A stretch of 64,000 nucleotides of DNA from Persephonella sp964519345 (GTDB lineage Bacteria; Aquificota; Aquificia; Aquificales; Hydrogenothermaceae). The translations under genes were made by a program, and so were the position numbers. The number at the start of each line of letters is the position of its first letter. Within the stretch, counting starts at the first letter, position 1. Of this stretch, positions 49,534-58,310 are shown piece by piece. The notes under the pieces are model-generated. The model was not told the origin of the DNA and did not search any database. It saw nothing but the letters and a program-made list of their open reading frames with translations. The DNA lies in the NCBI GenBank assembly GCA_964519345.1, contig CAZFKX010000008.1, positions 55,307 to 119,306 of the forward strand, read 5' to 3'.

Positions 49534-51459
49534 ATGTATAGGGAAGCTGTAGTTGCAAATAATCAGATGTTTGCAAACTTTGATAAATATCTTTCCATGA
49601 GGGATCTTTACTTTCCATATGTCGGTCAATACAACCATCTTAGTGGAAATAAAAACCATCTCATAGTTTATGTTAACGGCGAGATAAGTTTTCTCGATAA
49701 AGGATGGGATAAAAGCTTTAGCTACAAAAAAGATGCCCTAATAACAGATATAAAGGCTGTAAATTATGATCTTGGAATACAGTTAAAAATAAATGATATA
49801 ATTCATAAATATATGCCTATTTATATAAGAAAAATCAAAGTAAAAAATCTATCATCCAATAAAAAAGATATAAAAATATTTTTCTATCATGATTTTAGAC
49901 TTAATGAGACAACGGTAGGAAATACAGCATTATATCATCCTGATCTTAAAGGATTAATACATTACAGGGAAGCAACATACCTGTTTATATCTATATGTCC
50001 GGAAATTTCTGAATACACAATTAAAAAAAAGGAAGACAGTTCAATTCTTGAAATTGAAGATGGATCGTTATCTATGAATCCCATCGCAAGAGGGGATATT
50101 GACAGCGCCGTATCGTACAATTTTGAGCTTGAAGGTGGAGGAGAAAAAGAGTTTTATTATTACATAGTAGCAGGACACAGTTTTGATGATATAGAAGAAA
50201 AACTTATAAAACTGAGAGCAGACACAACCGAACATTTTGTTGAAGAGACAGAGATATACTGGAAAGCCTGGCTTAATGAAAGAAAAGAGATTAAAAGATC
50301 CATAGATGAAGAGATAAAAGATCTTTACGATAGAAGTTTACTTATAATAAAAGCACACATGGATAAAGACGGAAGCATTATAGCATCGGCAGATTCAAGC
50401 ATATTTCAAAGATTCAATAAAGACCATTATGCTTACTCCTGGCCCCGAGACAACTCCTTTATAGTTATGGCTTTGGATAGAGCCGGATACGGTCATGCAA
50501 CAAAAAAATTTTTTGAGTTTTGTGCGAGAACACTTACAAAAAAAGGTTATTTCCTACAAAAATACCTCCCAGACGGGTCTTTTGGATCATCATGGCATCC
50601 GTGGATAGATGAGAAAGGAAACTCACAGCTTCCTATACAGGAGGATGAAACAGCTCTCGTAATATGGGCATTATTCTCACATTATCAGGAAACAAAGGAC
50701 GTTGAGTTCATTGATAGGATTTACAATCAGCTTGTAAGACCTGCAGCTTACTTTATGATGAATTACAGAGATAAAAAAACCGGACTTCCAAGGGAAAGCT
50801 ACGATCCATGGGAAGAAAGAAGAGGTGTAGGAACATACACATCAGCAACAGTTTATGCAGGTCTATTATCAGCATCAAAACTGGCACATCTAACAGGTAA
50901 CATTGACGAAGCAAGAAAATTTAAAGAAGTGGCAGAAGAGGTAAGAGAAGGGATATTAAAATATCTGTATGACGAAAAAGAAGGAAGATTTATAAGAATG
51001 CTTTATAAAGATAAAACAGGAAAGCTAAATAAAGATAAAACAGTTGATGCAAGTCTTATGGCTGTATTTTTTACAGGACTATTACCACCTGATGATTACA
51101 GAGTTGTAAATACTGTAAAATCCATTAAAGAGAGGTTATGGATAAAAGAAGGAATAAAAGGTCTTGCAAGATTTGAAAATGATGAGTATCACAGGGTGAG
51201 TAATAAGTATCCAGGAAATCCATGGATAGTAACAACTATGTGGCTTGCAGACTGGTATATCGCTGTAGAAAAAGTAGATGAAGCTATTGAGCTTCTCAGA
51301 TGGGCGGTTAGCAGAAAATCTCAGGCGGGGCTCTTAGCTGAGCAATTTCACCCAGAGACTGGAGATCCAATATCTGTAACACCTCTAACCTGGTCTCATG
51401 CTGCTTTCTGCTATACAGTTCAGAATCTAAATAAAAAACTGTACGAGATGGGGCTTTAA
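49534..51459 (+). CDS. Glycoside hydrolase family 15 (glucoamylase/trehalase-like)
   Basis: 641 residues, no signal peptide, so cytoplasmic. N-terminal beta-sandwich (1-250) and an (alpha/alpha)6 barrel (about 270-635). Active-site stretches: YSWPRDNSF near 310, the acid glutamate region DPWEERRGVGTYTS near 425-440, and the base region LLAEQFHPETG near 608-618. Substrate could be glycogen/maltodextrin or trehalose; it cannot be told by eye. It sits between moaD and cmk by two-base gaps on each side. Confidence 0.88.
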   Translation: MYREAVVANNQMFANFDKYLSMRDLYFPYVGQYNHLSGNKNHLIVYVNGEISFLDKGWDKSFSYKKDALITDIKAVNYDLGIQLKINDIIHKYMPIYIRKIKVKNLSSNKKDIKIFFYHDFRLNETTVGNTALYHPDLKGLIHYREATYLFISICPEISEYTIKKKEDSSILEIEDGSLSMNPIARGDIDSAVSYNFELEGGGEKEFYYYIVAGHSFDDIEEKLIKLRADTTEHFVEETEIYWKAWLNERKEIKRSIDEEIKDLYDRSLLIIKAHMDKDGSIIASADSSIFQRFNKDHYAYSWPRDNSFIVMALDRAGYGHATKKFFEFCARTLTKKGYFLQKYLPDGSFGSSWHPWIDEKGNSQLPIQEDETALVIWALFSHYQETKDVEFIDRIYNQLVRPAAYFMMNYRDKKTGLPRESYDPWEERRGVGTYTSATVYAGLLSASKLAHLTGNIDEARKFKEVAEEVREGILKYLYDEKEGRFIRMLYKDKTGKLNKDKTVDASLMAVFFTGLLPPDDYRVVNTVKSIKERLWIKEGIKGLARFENDEYHRVSNKYPGNPWIVTTMWLADWYIAVEKVDEAIELLRWAVSRKSQAGLLAEQFHPETGDPISVTPLTWSHAAFCYTVQNLNKKLYEMGL

Positions 51460-51460
51460 C

Positions 51461-52117
51461 TTGATAATAGCTATAGACGGACCTGCAGGATCTGGAAAAA
51501 GCACTGTAGCAAAAGAGTTATCAAAGAAATTAGGCTTTACATATATAGACACAGGGGCTATGTATAGGGCTGTAGCCTATAAAGTCAAACAGGAAGGAGT
51601 AAATCCAGAAAATCCTGAAGAAGTTATCAGAGTTCTGAAGGAGATAGAGATAAAACTTTTACCTTCAGACAGCGGAACGAAAGTTATTCTAAATGGGGAA
51701 GATATATCCGATAAAATTAGAACAGAAGAGATAGGCAAAATAGCTTCAAAAATAGCAAGACATTCAAAAGTTAGGAAAATTCTTGTTCAAAAACAGAGAG
51801 AAATGGGAGAAAAAGCAGGAAATGCCGTGATAGAAGGTAGGGATACAGGTACAGTTATATTTCCTGATGCTGATATAAAAATATTTATGACAGCATCACC
51901 TGAAATAAGAGCAAAAAGAAGATGGAAAGAGTTGCGTAGTAGAGGTATTAAGATTGAATTTGACCAGATCTTGAAAGAAGTGAAAGAAAGAGACTATCTT
52001 GACCAAACAAGAGAAGACAGCCCTCTAAAACCGGCTGAAGATGCTGTGGTAATAGATACATCAGATAAAAGTATAGACCAGGTTATAAACCAAATACTGG
52101 AACTTATAAAAAAGTAG
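51461..52117 (+). CDS. cmk: Cytidylate kinase
   Basis: 218 residues. P-loop GPAGSGKST at 6-14, DTGAMYRA at 31-38 and the GRDTGTVIFPDAD segment near 126-138. Phosphorylates CMP and dCMP. Starts with TTG right after the GH15 stop; the pair is likely translationally coupled. Confidence 0.96.
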   Translation: MIIAIDGPAGSGKSTVAKELSKKLGFTYIDTGAMYRAVAYKVKQEGVNPENPEEVIRVLKEIEIKLLPSDSGTKVILNGEDISDKIRTEEIGKIASKIARHSKVRKILVQKQREMGEKAGNAVIEGRDTGTVIFPDADIKIFMTASPEIRAKRRWKELRSRGIKIEFDQILKEVKERDYLDQTREDSPLKPAEDAVVIDTSDKSIDQVINQILELIKK

Positions 52118-52132
52118 TATAAATTTCAGTTT

Positions 52133-52591
52133 ATGTCTGAAGATATAAAGTTTCTTGATATTGCTTATGAAGAAGCATTAAAAGCCTATGAGAAAGACGA
52201 GGTTCCAATAGGTGCAGTAGTTGTCAAAAATGGAGAGATAATCAGCAGAGGACACAACCAAAGAATAGAAAAAAATAACGCTTTATACCATGCAGAGATT
52301 GTTGCAATTGAAGAAGCATGCAAAAAGATAGGAAACTGGAGACTTGATGACTGCACAATCTATGTTACGGTAGAACCCTGTATTATGTGTGTAGGAGCAA
52401 TAATGCAGTCAAGAATTAAAAAGGTTGTCTTTGGTTCTCTTGATCATAAAGGAGGAGCTGTTTTGAGCAAGTATAGGCTTTTTGATGAAAATAAACTACC
52501 GTTTAAAGTTGATTACACATTCGTAAGTTACGAAAAGGCAAGTATAATATTAAAAGATTTTTTCCGTAGAAAAAGGAGGGGCATCAAATAA
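52133..52591 (+). CDS. tadA: tRNA adenosine(34) deaminase
   Basis: 152 residues. Zinc ligands H53 (HAE motif, with E55 as proton shuttle), C83 and C86 (PCIMC). Converts A34 of tRNA-Arg(ACG) to inosine; that tRNA is encoded at 3158-3231 in this window. Other cytidine-deaminase-family roles are less likely given the GNWRLDDCTIYVTVEPC pattern. Confidence 0.95.
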   Translation: MSEDIKFLDIAYEEALKAYEKDEVPIGAVVVKNGEIISRGHNQRIEKNNALYHAEIVAIEEACKKIGNWRLDDCTIYVTVEPCIMCVGAIMQSRIKKVVFGSLDHKGGAVLSKYRLFDENKLPFKVDYTFVSYEKASIILKDFFRRKRRGIK

Positions 52592-52593
52592 AG

Positions 52594-53205
52594 ATGATAA
52601 AATACCTCATTTTATCTTTAGTAATAATAGTTATGATAACTATAGACATTATTCTTATTCAGGAATTTCTATTTCAGCATAAAAATGATATAAAAAGTCC
52701 AAAAACTATATATAAGACTGAAAACGGACTGCAAGAAGAACCAAAAATTAAAGAAGACATACAAAAATCAATTAAAGAAAATATTTCAGACATAGAGAAA
52801 GAAGAGATAAAAGATTATATCGAAACGAAGGTTTCAAAAACATTTGAAAACCATATAAAAGAGGATTTTCTTACGGAGGGAAATACAGAATCTAATATTC
52901 AGAATACCGATAATATAAATATGCAGGAAAAGATAATAAAAAAAGATATAAAACCCTTGAAGGCTGTATCAAAAGTATGGCTTAATCTAAGAAAAGAACC
53001 GAGACTTGATTCTGAAGTTATAACAGTAATAAATACAGGAGATAATGTTGTTATAATAGACAAGAAGTTCAAACACTGGAAAAAAGTTATATACAAAAAA
53101 GGTAATACGAAGTATATAGGATGGGTAGATGACAGATATCTTGATATATTAGAACCTATAAAGGAATCTGTTGCGTCAGACAGTGAAACGCCCCAAGACC
53201 TATAA
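52594..53205 (+). CDS. Membrane-anchored SH3-domain protein
   Basis: 203 residues. One N-terminal membrane helix (about 5-27), a long charged, low-complexity linker (35-120) and a bacterial SH3 domain (about 125-188; VWLNLRKEPRLDSEVITVI, WVDDRYLDIL). Such proteins often bind peptidoglycan peptides in the periplasm. Follows tadA by two bases. Its last 50 bases are antisense to the end of the agmatine deiminase gene. Confidence 0.75.
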   Translation: MIKYLILSLVIIVMITIDIILIQEFLFQHKNDIKSPKTIYKTENGLQEEPKIKEDIQKSIKENISDIEKEEIKDYIETKVSKTFENHIKEDFLTEGNTESNIQNTDNINMQEKIIKKDIKPLKAVSKVWLNLRKEPRLDSEVITVINTGDNVVIIDKKFKHWKKVIYKKGNTKYIGWVDDRYLDILEPIKESVASDSETPQDL

Positions 53206-54184
53206 CAATATCGTAAGCATAAATACCAACAACCTTCCTATCAGGAAAAAACTTTTCTAATATTTCTAATGCCAGTTTGTCTTTGTCACAATTAAAAACA
53301 GGAACAATCACAGCCTTGTTAGATATATAAAAGTTTGCATAACTTGCCGGCAGTCTATACGGCTTTTTCTCCATAGGGTAAGTATAATAAACAGGATCAG
53401 GCATAGGAAGTTTTATCACATTCAATGATCTTCCATATTTATCTTTAAAGCTCTTCAGTTTTTTATAGTTTTCCATTAAAGGATCGTAATTAGGATCGTT
53501 TTTGTCTTCCTCAAAAACTGTAACAACAGTATCTTCACATACAAATCTTGTAATATCATCAATATGCCCATCCGTATCATCACCTACTATTCCCTCGCCA
53601 AGCCAGATAATTTCATCAGCACCAAGATAGTATTTTAGCTTTTCCTCAATCTCCTCTTTACTGAGATCAGGATTTCTATTTTTATTAAGAAGACAGCTTT
53701 CTGTAGTTAATAAAATACCCTTACCATTAACTTCAACAGATCCCCCTTCCAGAACCATATCAAGATTTATTTTTTTAAAGCCTAATATATCTGGTATTCT
53801 GTTTCCCGCTTTTTCATCATTTTCATAAGGATACTTCTCCCCCCAACTATTAAACCTAAACTTTAACGCTACAGTTTCTCCCTGTCTATCTTTAACAAAG
53901 ATCGGACAGTAATCTCTACACCAGGCATCATCTGTTTTATTTATGAGTATCTCTATATTCTTCCGAATATTAAACCTTTTAAGCTTTTCCATAAGATCAT
54001 TTTTTGTTTCTTCATCATCAACATTTATATAAACTTTCTCACCTTCGGATATATACTTTACCATTTGAATGAATTGATCCCTCGCCTGATCAAGCCTGTC
54101 AAAAAAAGTTTCATATGCCTTTGGGTATGTCGTAATCGTACCCATATGTTTTTCCCACTCGGCAGGCATCCTAAAAGATATCAA
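53156..54184 (-). CDS. aguA: Agmatine deiminase (PPAD family)
   Basis: 342 residues. Converts agmatine to N-carbamoylputrescine on the way to putrescine. Active-site features: WCRDYCPIFV near 89, EGGSVEVNG near 147, the DTDGHIDD motif near 217-224 and the catalytic C335 in GAFHCLTQQ. The start is TTG with GAGGAG four to five bases before; an ATG five codons in (54169) is the alternative. The 3' end overlaps the convergent SH3 gene by 50 bases. Confidence 0.92.
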   Translation of the reverse strand: MISFRMPAEWEKHMGTITTYPKAYETFFDRLDQARDQFIQMVKYISEGEKVYINVDDEETKNDLMEKLKRFNIRKNIEILINKTDDAWCRDYCPIFVKDRQGETVALKFRFNSWGEKYPYENDEKAGNRIPDILGFKKINLDMVLEGGSVEVNGKGILLTTESCLLNKNRNPDLSKEEIEEKLKYYLGADEIIWLGEGIVGDDTDGHIDDITRFVCEDTVVTVFEEDKNDPNYDPLMENYKKLKSFKDKYGRSLNVIKLPMPDPVYYTYPMEKKPYRLPASYANFYISNKAVIVPVFNCDKDKLALEILEKFFPDRKVVGIYAYDIVIGLGAFHCLTQQIPL

Positions 54185-54229
54185 TTAACTCCTCCTCAGA
54201 TAAAATCTTAAATATTCTAAAATATATCT

Positions 54230-54532
54230 ATGGTTAGAAAAGTATCCTTTCTTCCAGCTTTTTTTATCTGGGGAGCTGCGTTTGTTTTAGTTGATATAAT
54301 CTTTAAAATATTAAGTATTAACAACATCTCTTTTTATACCCTTGATGGCGGGTACGATATAACGCTAAAAATTACCATATCTCTTATCCTTCAGTCTATT
54401 ATATTAACATTCTACTTTAAGATTTTATTTAAAGAAGGGTATTTTATATCTTTAATAAAAGCTATCTCTGTTTCTTCATTTTTATATATATTCCTGTACA
54501 TACTTTTAACAGGTATTTACCTGCAGTTTTAA
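54230..54532 (+). CDS. Small membrane protein, unknown
   Basis: 100 residues with three predicted membrane helices (about 6-29, 46-66, 74-99) and no recognised motif. It lies alone between divergent aguA and convergent pgpA, ending four bases into pgpA. No clear Shine-Dalgarno is seen. A real gene is probable because of the spacing, but weakly supported. Confidence 0.5.
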   Translation: MVRKVSFLPAFFIWGAAFVLVDIIFKILSINNISFYTLDGGYDITLKITISLILQSIILTFYFKILFKEGYFISLIKAISVSSFLYIFLYILLTGIYLQF

Positions 54533-55041
54533 AAAACAAATTTAGTAAGCAGATGCATTATCCCAAGAACATATAGCCCGGCAATAATATCATCAGCCAT
54601 AACACCAAGTCCAGAAGGAAGTCTTTCAAATAATCTTACTGGAGGGGGTTTAAAAATATCAAAAATTCTAAAAAGAATAAAAGCTATTAATAAATTTTGA
54701 AAACTCGGCTCAATCCCTATTAGAGCAACCATATATCCTGCTATCTCATCTATGACAACATAATCAGGATCTTTATCTTTAAACGTTTCCACTACAACAG
54801 TTGAAGCCCAGATTCCTATAAAAAAAACGGCAAGCGTTATTGATATCTGGTTTAAAACCATATATGATCCGCCCTTTGTCCAGTAGATAAGTATAGGTAT
54901 AAGACCTACTAAAGTTCCAAAAGTTCCTGGAGCTACCGGTATCTTTCCAACGTAAAGTCCAGTTGAAAACATGTAGGCGATCATAACCTTTAAACTGTCT
55001 TCAGGCATTTTTTCCTCTGGAATAACCTCTTTTTCTCCCAA
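54529..55041 (-). CDS. pgpA: Phosphatidylglycerophosphatase A
   Basis: 170 residues, about four membrane helices. Conserved acidic segments VIDEIAGYMVALIG, FRIFDIFKPPPVR and GVMADDIIAGLY fit PgpA. Removes phosphate to yield phosphatidylglycerol. Start is TTG with GGGG upstream; the first ATG is 11 codons later (55008). Confidence 0.93.
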   Translation of the reverse strand: MGEKEVIPEEKMPEDSLKVMIAYMFSTGLYVGKIPVAPGTFGTLVGLIPILIYWTKGGSYMVLNQISITLAVFFIGIWASTVVVETFKDKDPDYVVIDEIAGYMVALIGIEPSFQNLLIAFILFRIFDIFKPPPVRLFERLPSGLGVMADDIIAGLYVLGIMHLLTKFVF

Positions 55042-55091
55042 TTTAAAACCCCAATCAGTTAAAATTAAACTTAAAAATTATACTAAAAATG

Positions 55092-55120
55092 TTGATTAAA
55101 TTTGATTTAAGTTTTAAAAT
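55092..55120 (+). promoter_or_regulatory. Probable promoter of nuoCD-nuoI
   Basis: TTGATT at 55092-55097, 17 bases, TAAAAT at 55115-55120. Predicted start about 55127, leaving a leader of roughly 33 bases with CGGAG before the ATG at 55160. Confidence 0.55.
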
Positions 55121-55159
55121 TTATAACACTGTTTGAAAAATCTGGATACGGAGTGGATT

Positions 55160-56893
55160 ATGTCCTGGATAACACTTGATAAGGCAAAGAGATTAGAAGA
55201 AAAATTTGATTTTGTTAAAGTAGCAGAAAATGAACAGGCCACAGTTCTTGAAGTTCCTAAAGAAAACCTTATACAGTTTTTAAAATTCCTTAAAGAAGAT
55301 CCTGATTATCTTTTTAAGATGTTCATAGACTGGACAATAGTAGATCATGGAGAAAAAGCCGATCCAAGATTTCAGGGAGTAGTTATACTTTTCTCTCCAG
55401 AGTATAAAGAAAGGATAATAGTTAAAACATGGGCTACAGATGAAACTCTCCCAACGCTAACGACTCTCTGGTCAGCTGCAAAATGGGCTGAAAGAGAAGC
55501 ATGGGATATGTTCGGCATTAAGTTTGAAGGACATGAACATCTCGTAAGGATGTTTTTATGGGAAGGATATCCTTACCATCCGTTAAGAAAAGACTTTCCT
55601 GTAAGAGGAATTGAGGAAGTTGAACTTCCATCGCTTAATGAGACAGAAAGAATGGATCAACTTGAAGGTATGATGAACTACTCAAGAATGCATACAGCCC
55701 TTCCAACACTTGAAGATCTTGAAAAAACACAGAAAATAAGAATGCCTGAAAAAAGCTCTCAGGTCGTGTTAAACTGGGGTCCTTTACATCCTGGAACACA
55801 TGGAACAATATGGTTTCTTTTTGATATGGAAGGGGAGTACGTCAAAAAATGCGATATTATCATAGGGCAGCTGCATAGAGGAATAGAAAAACTCGCCGAA
55901 AATCTAAATGTTCAGCAGATCATACCTTATACAGACAGGATGGACTATATAGCTTCTATAAATGAAAATCACTCAGTGTGTGTTGCTGCAGAAAAACTCC
56001 TCGGCATCCACGAAAAAATACCTGAAAAAGCTAAATATATCAGAACAATGATGGCAGAACTTTCAAGGATTAACTCTCATCTTTTATGGCTTGGAACCTA
56101 TGCACTTGATCTTGGCGCATTAACAATGTTCCTTTATACATTCAGAGAAAGAGAAAAAATAATGGATATATTTGAAGGAATAACAGGAGCAAGATTTACA
56201 ATTAACTATTTTAGAGTTGGCGGAGTTTACGCTGATCTTCCATACGGAGCACTTGATGCTATAGAGCATTTTCTTAAGGACTTCCCAACAAGACTTGCAG
56301 ATTATGAAAGACTTCTTACAAGAAACAGAATATGGCTCAAAAGAAATGTTGACGTCTGTATAATAACCGAAGAAGATGTCTATGATTATGGTTTAACTGG
56401 AGCTGTGGCAAGAGCTTCCGGCGTTCCTTACGACCTTAGAAAGATAGACAAGTACGACGCATACGGTGATGTAGAGTTTGACGTTCCTGTAGGTGATAAA
56501 GGCGATTCTTACGATAGGTATCTTGTAAGGATAGAAGAGATTAAACAATCTGTAAGGATAATAAATCAATGTATTGAAAAGCTCAGAAAGATGTCAAAAG
56601 ACGATCCATTCTTCTTTGAACCTGAAGACAAGAAGATGAAAATAACAATTGATGGAAGAGGTACAAAACTTAAAAAAGGCGAGGTTTACGCAGGAACAGA
56701 TAATCCAAGAGGCGAACTTGGAGTATATATTTTTATGCCTAAGGATGGTATAAAACCACACAGATTCAGACTTCGTTCTGGTGCGTTTTATAATCTTCAG
56801 ATATTTACAAAAGCTATCATAGGAAGACCAATAGCAGATGCCATAACACTTTTATCTACAATAGATCCTGTTGTTGGAGAGACAGATAGATAA
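55160..56893 (+). CDS. nuoCD: NADH-quinone oxidoreductase subunits C and D, fused
   Basis: 577 residues from the ATG at 55160, chosen for its CGGAG Shine-Dalgarno; a TTG nine codons earlier lacks one. NuoC part about 1-150 (WAEREAWDMFGIKFEGH, GYPYHPLRKDFPVRG), NuoD part about 190-577 with LHPGTHG and the quinone-site helix DRMDYIASINENHS. The fusion is known from several lineages. These subunits form the quinone-reducing arm of complex I. Followed only by nuoI; nuoA, B, E, F, G and the membrane subunits are not in the window. Confidence 0.95.
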   Translation: MSWITLDKAKRLEEKFDFVKVAENEQATVLEVPKENLIQFLKFLKEDPDYLFKMFIDWTIVDHGEKADPRFQGVVILFSPEYKERIIVKTWATDETLPTLTTLWSAAKWAEREAWDMFGIKFEGHEHLVRMFLWEGYPYHPLRKDFPVRGIEEVELPSLNETERMDQLEGMMNYSRMHTALPTLEDLEKTQKIRMPEKSSQVVLNWGPLHPGTHGTIWFLFDMEGEYVKKCDIIIGQLHRGIEKLAENLNVQQIIPYTDRMDYIASINENHSVCVAAEKLLGIHEKIPEKAKYIRTMMAELSRINSHLLWLGTYALDLGALTMFLYTFREREKIMDIFEGITGARFTINYFRVGGVYADLPYGALDAIEHFLKDFPTRLADYERLLTRNRIWLKRNVDVCIITEEDVYDYGLTGAVARASGVPYDLRKIDKYDAYGDVEFDVPVGDKGDSYDRYLVRIEEIKQSVRIINQCIEKLRKMSKDDPFFFEPEDKKMKITIDGRGTKLKKGEVYAGTDNPRGELGVYIFMPKDGIKPHRFRLRSGAFYNLQIFTKAIIGRPIADAITLLSTIDPVVGETDR

Positions 56894-56908
56894 TTAAGGA
56901 GGCCTGTA

Positions 56909-57610
56909 ATGGGAATTAAAAAGGTTGGAATGAATGTAAATGTTCAGCCACAATCTATAATTGAAAAAATATTCTTCCTTGATTTTGCTAAAGGACTTTC
57001 CACTACTATAAAACATCTCTTTAGAAAAGTCATAACTGTAGATTTTCCATATGAGGTTGTAGTGCCTGCCCCAAGATTCAGAGGGGTTCACGGACTTAGA
57101 AATGTTGACGGTACAGAGCTTCCAGATTTTGATGCATGGGTAAAAAAGCTTAAGATAAAACCGCCTGAGATGGGTGAGACAAGATGTATAGGATGTAAGT
57201 TTTGCCAGGCAGCATGTCCTGTTCCTGAAATATTTGTTATTAAAACAGAAAAACTGGATGTTCCCGAAGATCATCCCCATCATGGACTAAAAGTTGTAAC
57301 ACAGTTTGACATGGATCTTGGAAAATGTATGTTCTGCGGTTTATGTACCCTTGCATGTCCAACAGCCTGCATAATACATACTGATATATATGATCTTTCC
57401 TCGTACACAAGAAGGGGATGGGTTCTAACTAAAGAAAAGCTCTCAAAAATAGCAGACGACTTTGTTTCAAGGAGAAGGGAAGAAAAGTTCGACGAGCATT
57501 CATTCTGGCCTGACACCCAAAAAATCTTTCCTGAATACGATAAAGCAAGGGCAAAAGCATGGGATAACAACCCACCTAAATTAGGTCCAAACTACGCTGA
57601 TCAGCAGTAA
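56909..57610 (+). CDS. nuoI: NADH-quinone oxidoreductase subunit I (ferredoxin-like)
   Basis: 233 residues. Two [4Fe-4S] sites: C93, C96, C99, C103 and C140, C143, C146, C150. Length is above the usual 160-180 because of extra N- and C-terminal segments. Passes electrons to NuoB. GGAGG precedes the ATG; 15 bases after nuoCD. Ends in a clear terminator. Confidence 0.94.
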   Translation: MGIKKVGMNVNVQPQSIIEKIFFLDFAKGLSTTIKHLFRKVITVDFPYEVVVPAPRFRGVHGLRNVDGTELPDFDAWVKKLKIKPPEMGETRCIGCKFCQAACPVPEIFVIKTEKLDVPEDHPHHGLKVVTQFDMDLGKCMFCGLCTLACPTACIIHTDIYDLSSYTRRGWVLTKEKLSKIADDFVSRRREEKFDEHSFWPDTQKIFPEYDKARAKAWDNNPPKLGPNYADQQ

Positions 57611-57634
57611 AAAGGGAGTTTTTTTCTCCCTTTT
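57609..57634 (+). terminator. Intrinsic terminator after nuoI
   Basis: AAAAGGGAG, a T7 loop, CTCCCTTTT: a nine-bp stem that overlaps the nuoI stop codon and ends in T4. The A-tract before it makes it potentially bidirectional. Confidence 0.85.
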
Positions 57635-57655
57635 CGTGTATTGATTTTCCAGATC

Positions 57656-57664
57656 TGTTAAAAT
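57656..57664 (+). promoter_or_regulatory. Probable extended -10 promoter of the thioredoxin-like gene
   Basis: TGTTAAAAT: TG, one base, TAAAAT at 57659-57664. No well-spaced -35. It lies 31 bases before the ATG at 57695. Confidence 0.4.
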
Positions 57665-57694
57665 TCTTTTGTTTAAAAAATTTGAGGTTTGAAT

Positions 57695-58300
57695 ATGCTT
57701 CCTAAGGAAACCCAGATTTTTCTCAGAAACCGCTTTAGAGAGCTTGTAGATCCTGTAAAGATAATATTCAGAAAAAGCGGTAAAAATATAGACATAGATA
57801 TAGAAAATATATTAAAAGATATATCAAGTTATTCAGAAAAAATTATATTTGAAACAGATGATAACTTAGTCTGTTACAGTAGTCCATGTATATCACTGCA
57901 AACTTTAGATAAAGATTACGGTATAAGATTCATGGGTAAACCAGACAGAGGAGAGTTTAAAACTTTTATTGATACTATAGTTATGATATCAAAAAACGAT
58001 TATGATCTTTCAGAAAGAACATTAGAACTTGTAGAACAGATAAACGAGCCTGTTGATATAAAGGTTTTTATAACCAACAATTGTGGATGGTGTCCTCCAG
58101 CCGTTATAAAAGCTTACAGCTTTGCAATGGTGAACGAAAATATAAAAGCAACCGCTATAGACTGTTACATATTCAGCGATCTTGCTGTAAAATACAATGT
58201 TGCTACTGTGCCAAAAATAATAATTAACAATAGGGTTGAACAGATAGGACTTAAAGATGAAAATCAGCTTTTAGGAAGTATATTTGCTTCAATAAGTTAG
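57695..58300 (+). CDS. Protein disulfide oxidoreductase-like (tandem thioredoxin-fold) protein
   Basis: 201 residues from the ATG at 57695 (GAGG seven bases before; a TTG two codons earlier is possible). Two thioredoxin-like halves: the first without a redox motif, the second with C130/C133 in NNCGWCPPAV and a cis-proline in VATVPKII. This is the layout of archaeal and thermophilic PDO proteins that make or reduce cytoplasmic disulfides. No signal peptide. Confidence 0.8.
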   Translation: MLPKETQIFLRNRFRELVDPVKIIFRKSGKNIDIDIENILKDISSYSEKIIFETDDNLVCYSSPCISLQTLDKDYGIRFMGKPDRGEFKTFIDTIVMISKNDYDLSERTLELVEQINEPVDIKVFITNNCGWCPPAVIKAYSFAMVNENIKATAIDCYIFSDLAVKYNVATVPKIIINNRVEQIGLKDENQLLGSIFASIS

Positions 58301-58310
58301 AGGGGATATT

